A DNA stretch of 64,000 bases from Pseudo-nitzschia pungens (GCA_037355855.1 CM074761.1:496001-560000); one strand, 5' to 3'. Positions 20,295-32,231 are shown, counted from the stretch's first letter. The notes: generated by a model not told the origin, from the letters alone. A program made the numbers and translations.

Positions 20295-23203
20295 GTTTGG
20301 ACGTTCGTGCGGTGTGATGGTGAAGATCTTGCTGTCAATCAAACCATGTCAAACAAAGAAGTCGGACTGGGAACAACATGTTGTGATTGAGATTACTCGG
20401 ATTACGTACGTATCCTACGTACTCAGAACGTAGTCCTACCCTTTCTTATTTTTGAGCTCACACTAGACATTCAACATTGAACATTGAACATGCTGTAAGG
20501 TTACTTCGTACTACGTACTTTGTATGACGAAGTAAGGTTACCGGTATGTGTACGAGTAAACCTTACTTCGTAGTAAGGTTACAGTGAAGTTTCGTAGGAT
20601 GACAAGAGAACTGAAGCATTCATTCTTCGTATGGGTAGTAGAACAACGAAACCTACGACTGCAGCCATCAGTAGTACTAACAGTAGTAGTACTAATATCT
20701 TCACTCGACGAGCAATTTTCCAATTTTGAGTTTTTTTGAACAGCTAAAGCAATTCTTGCTGTTCTCCTTTCCCAAATTTATGCCTCTTTCTTTCTTGCTC
20801 TCCTTCCAATTTAAGGTCGTGTTGTTGGGAAAGTTCCAGAGCACCAAGTGGTGGTGGTGCTGCTGCTGCTGGTAGCTGGTGGTGGTGGTGAGGACGAGAG
20901 CAGCAAGCAAGAAGAAAACAACAAGGAGAACAAGAAGAAGAACAAGAAGCATGGTATCCTCCTCATTATTTGATTTCAGTAGAAGTTGTACTACTAGTAG
21001 TACAAGAAAGTAAAGTAGGTCTAGTACTGCTGGTGGTATTATTCATTCTACCGTTACTATTGTAACGAGCAGTAGTAGTACTAGTAGTAGTAGCCTACTT
21101 TAAAGAAAGGACGAGTTGAAGACAGATGAATGGCATAGCAAGCAAGAACAAGAAGATACAAAGAAGATAACTGTCTCTGTGCTGTTACTATGATGCTATA
21201 GGTCTTTTTGTTGCACACAGACACATGTCTTGCGCCACACAGTGCTGGTACTAGCAGCAAGCAACAAGAAGAAGGAGGCCATGGATGATACTAGTTTGTA
21301 GTACGGCGTGTAGTGTGCCATCAACTGTCCAGCAGGAAGAACAAGAGATCATTATGAAAAGTATACGGTACCTATAGAAGCACAAGAATGATGCATGGCG
21401 AACTACTACTACTAGTATCGCATGAAAACACATTTTGGTTTCTTCCATTTTCTCCACACTAGTAGACGCGTGATGCTGTGTCGTATATTCTTGCTGTCGA
21501 CCACAAGCCACCAGCAGTCGTTCTTCTTGATACTCTTCCCGTGATGGGAGGAATACACGAATGAGGAAGACGGCATGAAGAATATCTTCGCTTGTCTTCA
21601 AGGGGTACTTGTTGGGATTCGGGAATCTGGGATGACAAAAGAACGAGCGTCTATCAACTCCTTCGCACCGCATCGGTCTGCACGACTTAAGAAGAAGGAC
21701 TACGTCGTCGAGATCGTGGATCGGATCATCATTCTTTGCACTTACAGCATCAGCTGATTGTCTTTATTCGATTGCTGGTCTTCAAGGTTGCCGTCAACAT
21801 CGTTCCTCTGGGAATGCTGCCAAGGATACCTCATTGCTCATCGGTACTCACCGTTCTTCTTGCTGTGAGTCGACGTGGGTATATTGTTGAGTATTGGTGG
21901 TTTGAAGGTTCTTTTCGGATACAAATTGCAATGCATTGCAATATTTAGTTTCGATCGAAGGTCTTCCTTGCTCAACACATACAATCTGTCGGAATGGATC
22001 CAAATGAGATTCTTCGGCTGTCCTTCAGAGCCGCTTATCAGTTGCAAACAGTCTCTCAGGCAATCCATTCTTCGGATAACAAAGGCAATTTCATTTCAAA
22101 TTGCAATCTTCGATTCTTCGACACACTGAAATTTGCTGTTTCGATGATTCGGAAATGTATTTCAATTTGATTGCTGGACAAAAATGTTGGCTGATTGCGA
22201 TAGCTCGCCTTTCAGTAATGTTCATGACTTTGGCAACAAATCTAGTACTAGTATCGCTGCTGCTGGTGTTCGCGGTTGTTTACTAACCAGCAACGGGAGA
22301 CGTTCCCATTCAAATCAGAAACCTCGCGATACCAGGGTTGATCAGCCGCAAGCAGGAACAAAGATCACACCTACTAATTCCAATTTGTTGGTGGGCGTGT
22401 CTCCTCTCGCTTTACTAATATACTAGCTAGTAGTAGTTTTCTTTACTCGGTCTTGACTTTTTTACAAGTAAGAATGACGCCAGATCACCAGAAAAACACT
22501 CAACGTTTTATTTGTTGTACTACTAGTACTAGTGCTAACTGCCGTGTGGTGCAGCGGATAGTTCTCGCAAAATAGGAATCTCTTGTTGTACAGTTGTTGA
22601 TGCATGGCTGATGCTGCTACTAGTATTACTAGTACTACTAGTACTACTAGTACTACTACTACTGTGCTGATTGTAATATCATCCTTGTTGTCATCATATT
22701 ATTCAAACTATCTCAGAAAATATACGACTACTATGGTGATTGTTCTTTATCAACGACATTTCACCACCCCCACCATCTCCTTTCGTCATGAGGTCGTGGG
22801 CAATGTTCTGAAGACGCTAGACTCCCATGTGCCTTACTAGTACTAGTAGTATGTGCTATTGACAGTCGCTACTAGTAGTAGTGAACAAGAAGTAGTCTCT
22901 GTGATTGGTTAAGAAAACTACGTTTATGAGAACTGATAGTAGGTACTGCGAGAACAGAGGATTCCACAAACTGTATGGTACTTGATGTTGGTAATTGGTT
23001 GAACGGAATTACACGGAACAGCAAAACGCTAACGACGCGCTCGGCAAAAACGGATCGAAAGAGGTGCAAATGTCCATCCGATACCTCGATATTGATGTTT
23101 GAAAAAGGTCCTCTTCAGGTGATGGGGCGAGGTGATGCACGAGTCTAATTTCTTGAATCTACGTGAGCATAAAGATTTTGCTAATTGTTACGAAACTACA
23201 AGT
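20295..23203. repeat. Repeat-rich intergenic region with ACTAGT/AGTACT microsatellites
   Basis: This 2.9-kb stretch is full of short (ACTAGTA)n and (TAGTACTAG)n tracts (for example 20670-20700, 20985-21100, 22240-22255, 22520-22545, 22618-22662, 22835-22890), AAGAACAAG runs (20900-20950) and GTAAGGTTAC motifs near 20500, 20530 and 20573. Open frames of 60-140 codons occur on both strands but consist of these repeats. The plus-strand frame 22604-22840 is Thr/Ser low complexity. I see no gene. Confidence 0.6.
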
Positions 23204-24394
23204 TTAGTTTCCATCGGCACCTCCATACGTGAACTCGAATTTCTCTTCGAATCTATCCTTGATGTTGTCATCAAGGTACTGTTCGGCCTTCTCGGGGGTA
23301 ATGCTTTTACCAGCAACCATTTCGGAGAGGAAGTAACTCATGAGAATGGACGAGCCATCAATCTGACCGGTCCTTTTTCGGAGATCACCGAGGACTCGAA
23401 GAACATTGAAGAAAGCAACGTCGGCAAGTCCGAAAATGGCACCCGCGAGACCGGCACCTTTCAACAGAGAGGAAATTGGAACACTGAAAAGCGTGAGTTC
23501 GTCCTCGAATCCCGTGTGCAATCCTCTCTTGATGTTGACAAGAACAGAAGAGTTCTTTTTGTTGGAGTTGGCTGCTTCCGAAATTTTCTTCACTTTCTTC
23601 GCGGAAGCGATGAGATCCCATCCACCTGCAAGCAACATGGATTCCTTGGGGGTTCGCTGGTTCACTCCCTCGATGATTGGATCGAATTCTTCTTCTCCGA
23701 ACGCGGGTGCCATCGTGAAAACATAGTCGATATCACAGTCGGCAGCAACGGGGAAACTCAATCCTCCTCCCATACTGTGCCCCATCACAGCGATTCTGTT
23801 GCCGACGGCCGACTTTGTGACACCGTACTCGGCGAATGCTTCGTCTCCCGACCGAACCATTTCGATCAATTGCTTGGTGTCTTCAGAAACCGCGCGCTGC
23901 AAAATAAATTGGGGCGACACTCTGTCAAACTTTGCTTTCATGCTTTCCTTCAACACGGTATCGGATGTGAGTCCGGTCTCGACGGCGATGACGGCAACTC
24001 CAGCGGTTTCGCAGGCTTCTTTCAACATGTTGTAATACGCAACGGGATACTGAGAGAATCCGTGCATGAAAAAGGCACATCCCTTGATTTTGCCATCTTC
24101 AGGGATGAACAAATCGGCGGAAAACTCCCCCTGTGCTTCGTAACCGTCAAAGCTCCAGTTTCTCTCGACGTTCTTGACCGGGACGCGGATCACGTTTCCG
24201 TCCCTGTCTTTTCCAATAAAATCGGCCATTTTCTTGACCTTGACGGCGGTCTTGGCGGCACCAAAAATATTGAACAAATTCAACGATGGGTCACGGGTCA
24301 TCGTCGATGCGGCGGGGTTTGCGGGAGAGACAAACGCGGCGGCATTTGTCATCGCGGAGGCGATGCACAGGAGGGATAAGGCGCGGGCAAACAT
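23204..24394 (-). CDS. Plastid-targeted alpha/beta hydrolase (serine hydrolase)
   Basis: ATG at 24394 opens a signal peptide ending ...TNAAA-F-V-S-P, a textbook diatom plastid AFVSP-type site, then a short transit-like stretch. Hydrolase landmarks: an oxyanion-region strand KGCAFFMHGFSQYP, nucleophile elbow GHSMGGG (about residue 205), and a late GLHTGFED supplying a plausible catalytic His. The C-terminus (~100 residues) adds hydrophobic helices (LLKGAGLAGAIFGLADVAFF). Chlorophyllase/lipase-like folds share the elbow, but the substrate cannot be told from sequence. It is divergently transcribed from the membrane-protein gene at 25462, with about 1.07 kb between starts, and a second hydrolase/membrane-protein pair lies 3 kb further on. 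396 residues, intronless, no frame breaks. Confidence 0.8.
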   Translation of the reverse strand: MFARALSLLCIASAMTNAAAFVSPANPAASTMTRDPSLNLFNIFGAAKTAVKVKKMADFIGKDRDGNVIRVPVKNVERNWSFDGYEAQGEFSADLFIPEDGKIKGCAFFMHGFSQYPVAYYNMLKEACETAGVAVIAVETGLTSDTVLKESMKAKFDRVSPQFILQRAVSEDTKQLIEMVRSGDEAFAEYGVTKSAVGNRIAVMGHSMGGGLSFPVAADCDIDYVFTMAPAFGEEEFDPIIEGVNQRTPKESMLLAGGWDLIASAKKVKKISEAANSNKKNSSVLVNIKRGLHTGFEDELTLFSVPISSLLKGAGLAGAIFGLADVAFFNVLRVLGDLRKRTGQIDGSSILMSYFLSEMVAGKSITPEKAEQYLDDNIKDRFEEKFEFTYGGADGN

Positions 24395-25461
24395 GATCAC
24401 TAGTATTCGGTTTGTATATCGAAAATTTTATGACCTGTGGCAGGGGGAGAGAATCAGGAAGGGGGTAAGAAGAGCAGTTGCCTTTCGACTCGAGTCGTTT
24501 GAAGATTTCACCTCGGTATCTTTTCCAAACCAACTCGGGCATGATCAATGGCAAAAACAATACGCCACGCCAGCGGTCGCGAACAAGTACAACCCAACAT
24601 CACGAACGAAAATCGTGGTCGTCGTCGTTGTTGTCGTGGTGTATACCTACTTCTGGAATAATGAATTCTTTCCCTTATGGAACTTGGGAAATACTTTGTA
24701 ATACGTACGACTCTGACGAAAGGAATCAAAAAGATTTCGCCTCTGTACGTACCGTAGATGCAAACAACGATTGGAGTGGCACGTTCTTGGTTATCGTCCG
24801 TGTGTTGCTTCCCAAAAAAGGAACTCTTTTTGTGTTCGTTTTTTTATCGTATCATAGGTTTTTTCACAATTTGAAGCACCATCCTCCTTGTGTTTTCGGG
24901 CATGGCAGATCCCACAACCAAAAATAAAAATGGTTCACGTGTGATAGTTTCTTTTTCCACCAATCACTGATCCGGAATCCGTATTCTTTTCCCAAGAAGC
25001 GCCAACAGTGTTGTGAAATACTAGTACTTCGCAAGAAGTTTTGTCTCGTTTTCGCTAGTGGTGGACAAGTAATTTTCGAGTTTCTCGGAATTATTTCAAT
25101 TGGCTAAAATAGAATTCTTCTGATGTGTAGGTACTTACGAATGAGACAATGTGAGGACGATGGGCCTTATTCGTAAGCAGAAGTATCTTTCATCTAATAA
25201 GCTCAATGAGGTAGGTCGTGAAATATGTATTATGCCACGGCTTTTGTCGTCGACGTACGTAAAATAGGAGCGATCCCATCCTGAATATCGCTCGAGAAGG
25301 ATTTTTTCCCCGACTCACTTTCTGACCCCTGCTGGCTTCTACCGTATCGGTACGGTCGGTAGGTCTTCCAGAATTCCGAACAACTTGGCTCCGAAGGGCT
25401 CCGTTTCACTTTTTCGATCAGGCGTCACAATCCGAGGACTTCAGTATACAATTTCTCAATC
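24395..25461. promoter_or_regulatory. Divergent intergenic region of the first hydrolase/membrane-protein pair
   Basis: This ~1.07-kb stretch separates the two divergent starts (24394 minus, 25462 plus) and must contain both promoters. It includes a GT-rich (GTCGTCGTTGTTG) run near 24618 and AT-rich DNA at 24900-25200. No recognised core motif is convincing, and no gene is supported inside. Confidence 0.4.
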
Positions 25462-26518
25462 ATGTTCTTCCCGAAATCCGTAACTGCCTTTGCTCTGTTG
25501 GCGTTTTCGGCTAGTGTCGGCGCCTTCACGACACCCAAGACTTCGCTCCACCATGGCGTTGTATCCCCTACTACTCCCCAGCAGGTCACCGAGCCAGCCA
25601 ACTTGAACGGTTTCGACCACTCTCTCAACCTATGGAACAAGCAGGCTGCTGTAGAAGAGCCTCCCACCACGACCTCTTTCGGAGACAACGGTCGAAACGA
25701 CTTGATCGCCCCCGGCATCTACGCGGTTTTCACCGGTTTGTTGATTGCCATCGTTTTCGACCTTCGTGACGCCGTCGTCACAAAGACTATTGGGTCTTCG
25801 GCGCTAGCACTCGTGACGTTAGCCCTTGTGTGGGACAACCTCATTATCTCCATCGGAAGTCTCTTCTTCCGCGATGTCGAAACCAACGAAAAGAAGTACA
25901 AGATTTTGGAGACCCTTTCCTACCCAAGATTTACCGGTCATGCGGTGGCAGTGCCATTTCAATGCGTCACCATTGCCGAAATGGGTAAATTCGCGGGTGT
26001 CGAGTTCTTGCAGAGTGATATCATCCAAATTGTTGCCATCGTAGCAGCATTTGTCGTGGTACGTGGTCTAATGGAAGAACGTAAATTCTTCCTGTCGAGC
26101 AACGGTTGTTAATTCTCATCTTTTTCGCCTCTCTCCGCCATTCATTTTCTTGTTCACGCAGGCCGTTGCCGACCGCAAAACATTCACCGACGGCCCCGGA
26201 ATCATTCTCGATACCGAGTTCGACACTCCGGTCGATGCCCTGGAACGTGACCTCGTCAAGTTCACCTACAAGGAGCCTAAGTTTGCTTACGTTCTGCCCG
26301 TCATCTTTTTGGCACTCTTCAACCTTGGTGTCGGTATCAACGCGAGGGGCATCGAAGGAAGCTTGGAGCTCGGAAATTGGATGGTTTTCGCCGCTGGAAG
26401 TGCCCTCATCGGAAATGGGGTGCCCGGGAAGGTCAAGGCTTTCGCCGGAAACTTGGGAGAGGTCGGAATGCAGTATGGTCTCCTCAGAGCGGCAGAAATC
26501 GTCTACGCTGGAATGTAA
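25462..26518 (+). CDS. Plastid-targeted multi-pass membrane protein A, two exons, unrecognised
   Basis: Exon 1 (25462-26058) starts MFFPKSVTAFALLAFSASVG-A-F-T, a signal peptide with a plastid ASAF-like site, followed by a ~60-residue soluble lead containing GFDHSLNLWNK. The intron 26059-26161 (GTACGT...TCACGCAG) is 103 nt. Exon 2 (26162-26518) starts AVADRKTFTDGPG. At least five hydrophobic helices are visible (IYAVFTGLLIAIVF, SALALVTLALVW, IIQIVAIVAAFVV, YVLPVIFLALFNLGVG, WMVFAAGSALIG). A region with several charged residues lies between helices (FRDVETNEKKYKIL). 317 residues. No known family is recognised. It shares the leader style and the GFDHSLN(L/F)W block with the gene at 28811, while the membrane parts look unrelated. 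It is head-to-head with the hydrolase at 24394. No frame breaks. Confidence 0.75.
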
Positions 26519-26877
26519 AATACTGTTTCGCATAACGATAGTAAATAGGACGTGGTTTTCACGACACGAAATTGACAGTAGAAATATGCTATATCGTGTA
26601 GAATGCAATGTCTGCTGCACAGCAAATAGAGTCACAAAAGGACGATGCGTACTAGTTTTTGAAGAGGTTAACAGTAGGAAAAAGATTGTCGTGCAGAATG
26701 CCATGTCTGTCGCACAGCGAATAGAGTCACAAAAGGACGATCTGTTCTAGTTTAAGAAAAGGTGCCCAATATCTCGCTTATCAGATCTGTACTTTTGCAC
26801 ACAGATAGAAGAGAAGTGCGAATTCGTACGAAAAAAAGTTAACAGTCACTAACGGTAAAATAATGTTGTCATTAGAT
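26519..26877. repeat. Convergent spacer carrying a local tandem duplication
   Basis: Two similar ~70-bp segments lie at about 26599-26669 and 26695-26765. Both contain AATAGAGTCACAAAAGGACGAT preceded by an AGAATGC(A/C)ATGTCTG block. They sit in the shared 3' region of two convergent genes. Confidence 0.6.
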
Positions 26878-27841
26878 CTAGCACTGTGATAGCAATTTAA
26901 GCATGTTTGTCGCAACGATGTCTTGCTGATCTTCGAGGGAAATGGTTGGTGTGCCATCGACCTTGTCACCGGAAACTTGAATTCCGTCTGCGTAAGAAAA
27001 CTGACTGTGGTTTCCTCCCTCGATCTCGATGAATTCTGCACTTGGTGGCAAGGTCTTCTTGCCATCCACAACCACATCGTTGTAGAGGGCAATTCCATCC
27101 AACGAGCCGTAAATGGACATCACCTTGTAATCACTTTCACTGAGGTCTCCGTTCATGATTTTCGAGTCACCTCCGTAGGCCGCCAAAAGAACGACCCCCT
27201 TGAGTTTCGACCCTTGGTTTTTCCTCGCGTAAGAGCACGCAATTGCACCTCCTTGGCTGTGCCCAGAAATGGCCCAGGATTGAACGTCCTTTTTCCAATA
27301 TCTCATGATCTTATCGCCATAGTCTCGGCCAATTTCTCCGACCGAAGCCAAACTGAGCGGAGGGGTGGCAATGGCGGCGTGGTATCCATTTTCTGCTATG
27401 CGTTTGGCGAGAGGTGCGTACGCAGTTTCGTCCACAAATGTTCCGGGATAAATGATCATGCCAACCCCTTTGGCATTTTTCTTGGGCTCGAATCCAAGAA
27501 ACTGAGATCTTCCAACTTTTCCGAACAGACGCTTGTGCCGGAAAACTTCGACATCGGGAGTCGATGTCATTGCTTTCTCCACAACGACATCACCCTCTGC
27601 TGGTGCTCGCTTTTCCAGATTCAATCTAAGACGTCAAATCAAATCCATCGAAGTCATTGGGTTAGTTCACATGAGAATTATTCAAACCAGATAAAATGTA
27701 ATGAACTTGATCTTACCTCGTCGTCGACAACAACGGTGTGGCAGGCGTATTTCGTTGGACGAAAGCATGTGTCTTGCCCGATTGCAGAGCTGTCGCAAGG
27801 ATCAGCGACAAGGCCAAAAAGGAGAAATTGTAACGAGCCAT
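26878..27841 (-). CDS. Plastid-targeted alpha/beta hydrolase B (two exons)
   Basis: Exon 1 (27841-27717) encodes MARYNFSFLALSLILATALQ...KTHA-F-V-Q, a signal peptide with a plastid-type aromatic site. The intron 27716-27626 (GTAAGA...TCTTAG) is 91 nt, and exon 2 (27625-26878) carries the enzyme. Landmarks: GVGMIIYPGTFVDETAYAPL (oxyanion strand), a GHSQGGAIACSYARK nucleophile elbow, YGSLDGIA (Asp region) and EGGNHSQFSYADGIQ with the catalytic His. The pattern, including the late GTPTISLEDQQD, recalls bacterial-type Abhydrolase_5 proteins. Substrate is unknown. 290 residues. It differs clearly from the hydrolase at 23204, so the two are not recent duplicates. Its start is ~0.97 kb head-to-head from the membrane-protein gene at 28811. 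No frame breaks. Confidence 0.8.
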
Positions 27842-28810
27842 TGTTGGTTGCGAAGTACTTTTCTAGAAATATTATTATGCAACCTATGCAGAGTTTCTCT
27901 CGTCGAAATACAACAAGGTGAGGCTTACGAAGTATTTTTCTATTTTTCGTCCTCGGTGCTCTGAGTTGGTGGGGAAAATTTGAGACACACTCGAACACTA
28001 ACTACTAACTACTAGTACTAGTACTATTATTTGTCATAATAGTGAAATGTTGACCAATCCAATTTTCGCAGAAAGTCCCCAAGGCGTCGCTTCCAAATTC
28101 CGGTTCTCATTTTGATACTTTTCAGTAGAAGAGAATACAATGTTGTACTCACCAAATGCCGATAGAATTCTTCGGCAATTCAGGTGGCCACGGACTGAAA
28201 GAATCCAACGGCTATGAACATCAAGTCTTTCCTCGTGCGTAAGTGATTGATAAAACAAATGAAATAATGATCGTAACCTATTTGTGTGACCCTTCCTGAA
28301 CATCGACATCATTTTTCAAAAGGGAAGATTTCGCCGGGAAGTTAGTGAACTTTTCACTTCGTTGGATTAACATTTTTGAAAATCCAGCCTGAATTCAGAA
28401 CGGGATCATCACAAAATGACTTTCTTTTCTGAAAAGATGATTGCTTCGTCTGCTCCTTTGCAATTTTGCGGTTTGTTCGTGAGCGCTACTAATGCGAGGA
28501 TTCTTCTCTCTTCTCTCTTTCGCGTCGTTTTGATTGAACAACATTCGAATAATTATAATAATAATAATAATATCTCTACGTCAGACAGTGACTCCCCACC
28601 TCATCAAAGCACTCGTTTGTGCCCTGTACGTAAGCGTTCCATTCTCCGGCAGATCGTCGGAAGTAAGAGTGTTGTACTCCGATCGGAACTGTCCGAGCAA
28701 GATCTCGACTATTGGATGCGAAATCGCACCTCGGTTTTCTTCCAACTCCACATCCGGTCGCATCGCAAGAGGTCTCACAATCACAACACTGTGTGAACTT
28801 AACTTGTATC
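27842..28810. promoter_or_regulatory. Divergent intergenic region of the second hydrolase/membrane-protein pair
   Basis: This ~0.97-kb stretch lies between starts 27841 (minus) and 28811 (plus). It contains TACTAGTACTAGTAC near 28010-28025 and an (AATAAT)n run near 28552-28572. Open frames at 28416-28796 look like 5'-leader DNA rather than genes. No core motif is convincing. Confidence 0.4.
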
Positions 28811-30243
28811 ATGTTTGGCCTCAAATCCCTCACCCTTGCACTGTTGGCTTCGTCCGCCAGCGTCGGTGCTTTCACGGCTCCAAGCACTTCTCGTGCTTCG
28901 ACCACCAGCCCCATCAAGCCTCAACAAGTACCAGTCCACAGCGGATTCGATCACTCTCTCAACTTTTGGAAACAAGATGATGCCACCAAGACAACTTCTT
29001 CTGCTGCCATTGATCCTTACGTCGAAGCTACCTTCGAAAACGAAAAGGATGAATTTCCAACGAGCACCGCTGTTTTGGTCGGATCGTCGCTCTTCTCTTT
29101 CGCGTACGTGATGCAAAGGCTTCAGATTTACCTCAACAAGCCCTGCATCGATGCAGGTAGCGGAGGAACCACCTTTTGTGATGCGGACTACTACGACTTC
29201 GCGAAGTATTTCGAGGACCACTCAGGCATTTCATACCTGTTGGTCTTGACGCACGTCATTCCGTTTGTACTGTTGCCTTGGGTCTCGAAGCAGGTCAACG
29301 AAATGGGACCCATCATCAAGAAAGATTTCCCGGCATTCAACCCCTTCATCAGTAAGTTTGACGTGTCAAAGATACGAGTGCATATCCATGTTGACGATAC
29401 ACCCAAAACAAAGGACTCACGAATTTTCAAATTGTAAAATTGTTTTTCGACAGTGCAACTGGCCATGGCGTGCATGGGTTTCGGTTTGTCGCTGGAATTC
29501 GGATGGCACGTCGCCGACAGTTGGTACGTCAAAACCCCTGTGTTGAAATCAATGTGTGTTGTTGTATTGATATATGTTGCATCTAACTCTGCACCTGTCA
29601 CGCAACTACTGCAGGTATTACGAAAACAACTTTCATGTGTTGAACTTCGGATTTTACTTTTTCTTGATCTCTGGATTTGCTCTCTGGGCCGATGGCTTCA
29701 AGACCATCCCAATCTTCGACTTGATTTTTGGACTCATCCTCGCCGCCGCAACAGCCCTGTACCCTTACGGTAACGCTGCCCAAGTCGTGAGTGATAAATT
29801 TTGTTCGATACAATTCCGAAAGCGCAATTCCAAATCGGAACTAATCTCACCGACTCGATTTTCTTTTGCTCGAATACTAGGGTGCACCATACCCTGAAGC
29901 CCTCACCGAATTCTTCGCAGACGGCGCATCGAGTGCCAAGGTCCCTCTATACATTGGCATGAGTGCGACCTTCCTCGAAATCACTCGCCGTGGAAAAGAA
30001 ATTTTCGGCAGCACAATGCTATGGGTTCCTTTCTTCTGCATTGGAATCAACCTCGGTTTCATTTTCCTGCTCGACGGTGTCCAATACGGAAATGCCGAGG
30101 TCATTGATGGCGTTAAGCAATTGACCGACCTCAACTACATCTACCACATCTGCCACGATGTTCTTGGAACGGAAATGGGAGTTCTTGTCTTCGGACTTCT
30201 CGTCAAGAACTACGTGCCTCTTGCCGAACGAGTGGAAGAGTAA
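28811..30243 (+). CDS. Plastid-targeted multi-pass membrane protein B, four exons, unrecognised
   Basis: Exons are 28811-29351, 29454-29523, 29615-29786 and 29881-30243. All three introns (102, 91 and 94 nt) have GTAAGT/GTACGT/GTGAGT donors and CAG/TAG acceptors, and the phases join cleanly (FNPFI-MQLAMAC, ADSW-YYENNF, AAQV-GAPYPE). The protein starts MFGLKSLTLALLASSASVG-A-F-T, a plastid-type leader, followed by GFDHSLNFWK as in the gene at 25462. Helices include SYLLVLTHVIPFVLLPW, FGFYFFLISGFALWADG and FFCIGINLGFIFLLDG. A conserved-looking LSLEFGWHVADSW-YYENNFHVLNFG block contains His residues that could bind a cofactor. 381 residues. No family recognised; membrane oxidoreductase or isomerase is only a thought. 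No frame breaks. Confidence 0.75.
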
Positions 30244-32231
30244 ACGCTACTTTTACGCAAACATTTTTCGTTTCGAAAAATTTGGAGAAAGCCATGATGA
30301 TTACTGGAAACGAAACGCAGGAGACAAAGCAAAGTCTTACAAGTATCACATCACTGGACGGGACTGTCACAACGCCAAACTACTACCAGTGACCGATTGG
30401 CTGTGTTATCGACTAGAGTATTAACAACAATAATACCCAGTTTTCATAGTACATGATGCAACAACCCTCCATTTAGATTGTACTAATGGTGCTACGTGAT
30501 GGAGGCATTTGTGGAGCATAGTGCGTAGCACACTTCCCATGTCTAGAGAAAGAAGCTGCTGTAATCTTGACTTTCCATCGAAAGGGAACTCAAGTCTTTC
30601 TATTCCTCAGTCGTCACTTGACTCGAGCAACAAACTACTACTGTATTGTTACTAATGCCCATGTTACTACTAGTAGTAATGCCCGCAGGTGTCGCCACTT
30701 CTCGGCCCACAGAGTGAAGTATCACGAGGGAACGTGTATCGTCCACCGAATGAGTTTCTCTTTCGTTTAGCAGGACTTGCAAGAAGATCTTGGCACCATG
30801 AGGAGTTCCTGAACCACCGATCGATTTCGAATTCTTCGTCCATCGGTATGTGAAAAGTGATGACAGACAGCATGTTGTCAAACTACTACTAGTACTAGCA
30901 GTACAATGATACAGATTTCAACAATATCGTCAGCAGCACCATCATCATGATGCTGTGTCGTCGAATGACTAGTAGTAGTATGCCTCAGTGCACCACTTTT
31001 CTCAAACTGGATGACGTGCACAACCACCAGCATTATTATTATTATTAGTACTAGTAGTACTAGTAGGCACAATGAAGAAAATATCTTGGTAAATTCCCTG
31101 TTGCACCAAGAGGAAATTCTGGTTTAGTACTAGTATTAGTACTAGTATTAGTACTAGTATTAGTACTAGTATTAGTACTAGAACAAGAACAAGAACAAGA
31201 ACAAGAACAAGAACAAGAAGAACAAGAAGAACAAGAACAAGAACAAGGATTCTCCTTGCTTTTGTTGGTGCTTCCCTCCTGCTGATGCTGGCAGTGCTTC
31301 TACTAAACCATAATTTTGGTGCTTGGGTTTCCATATTTCTACCTAACTTCTTGATTGATAAGAATGTAATCCATTGGGATATATTATTTTTTTGGTACAA
31401 GAAGTGAGATTCAATGTATTGTAATGTGTGGAAGTCAAAAAATATTAGTAGTATTTTTTTCATTTGGGTATCTTTTTGACTAACTTGATTGATTCAATCC
31501 GTTTAGATGACTTTGTGATTGGCATCCAAAAAATGGAAGGGTCATAACTCTAGCCCTGTTAACTTTTTTCATAACCTTGCGAACCCTGATAATTCTTTCC
31601 GCACAAGCCTAACGGTCTGTACCTAGTTTGTACTACATCTTTTGATTTTTAAAGGAATCGACGAGAAGGAGATCGAATCAATCATTCGTGCGATGCGGGG
31701 CAATCGCTACAAACTGGAAAAAGACCGTGCTTGACTCGTGGGCAAACGAAAAAAAAAATATCCATCGCCATGGTTGCACATTTTTGTACCGTTGGAAGTA
31801 GCCTTACCGGTACTGATACCCGTGATCAGTAAATTACTCCTGCTTTCAGCTTTTCACCCTCATTTGACATGCACAAAAACTGACTTGCTCATCAGCTCGA
31901 ATGAACAACGAGCTTAGCGCTGTTGACTCCATCTGTATCAACCCAATTTGTCTTCCGATAGGCAAGAAGTACAGTTGAATAACCTAACTCATTGCTGGTT
32001 CCTGTTCCTTGCCTGATCCGCGGAGAAAAGTAGACAAACGGCGCCCAGCCTACGACACCGTTCCACGAAAAGAAATTCCGATCCGAAACCACTCGTGTTC
32101 ATAGTCTTGTGCATTTCGTCACTGATCAAGAAGTCAGTGTTTTTGGTTCAAAGACGCGACTTTCGACAAACGAGACAGTCCTTAATATCCCCCTAATCTC
32201 TCAAAGCTACCCCTTGCGAAGAAAATAAAAA
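30244..32231. repeat. Repeat-rich spacer with TAGTACTAGTAT and AAGAAC microsatellites
   Basis: This 2-kb stretch carries a (TAGTACTAGTAT)n block at 31120-31182 immediately joined to an (AAGAAC)n block at 31183-31245, shorter ACTAGTAGT tracts near 30670, 30885 and 30965-30985, and AATAATAATAATAAT near 31032. Long minus-strand frames across it are Leu/Val repeat translations. No gene is supported until the kinase start at 32232. Confidence 0.6.

Noticed and set aside
22540..22610. tRNA-like A box (TGGTGCAGCGG)
   Set aside because: No B box (GGTTCRANNCC) or acceptor stem follows.
23132..24379. 415-codon plus-strand frame antisense to the hydrolase
   Set aside because: Shadow of the strong minus-strand enzyme; translation lacks family features.
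30244..31463. Leu/Val-repeat minus-strand protein
   Set aside because: Encoded by the microsatellites only.
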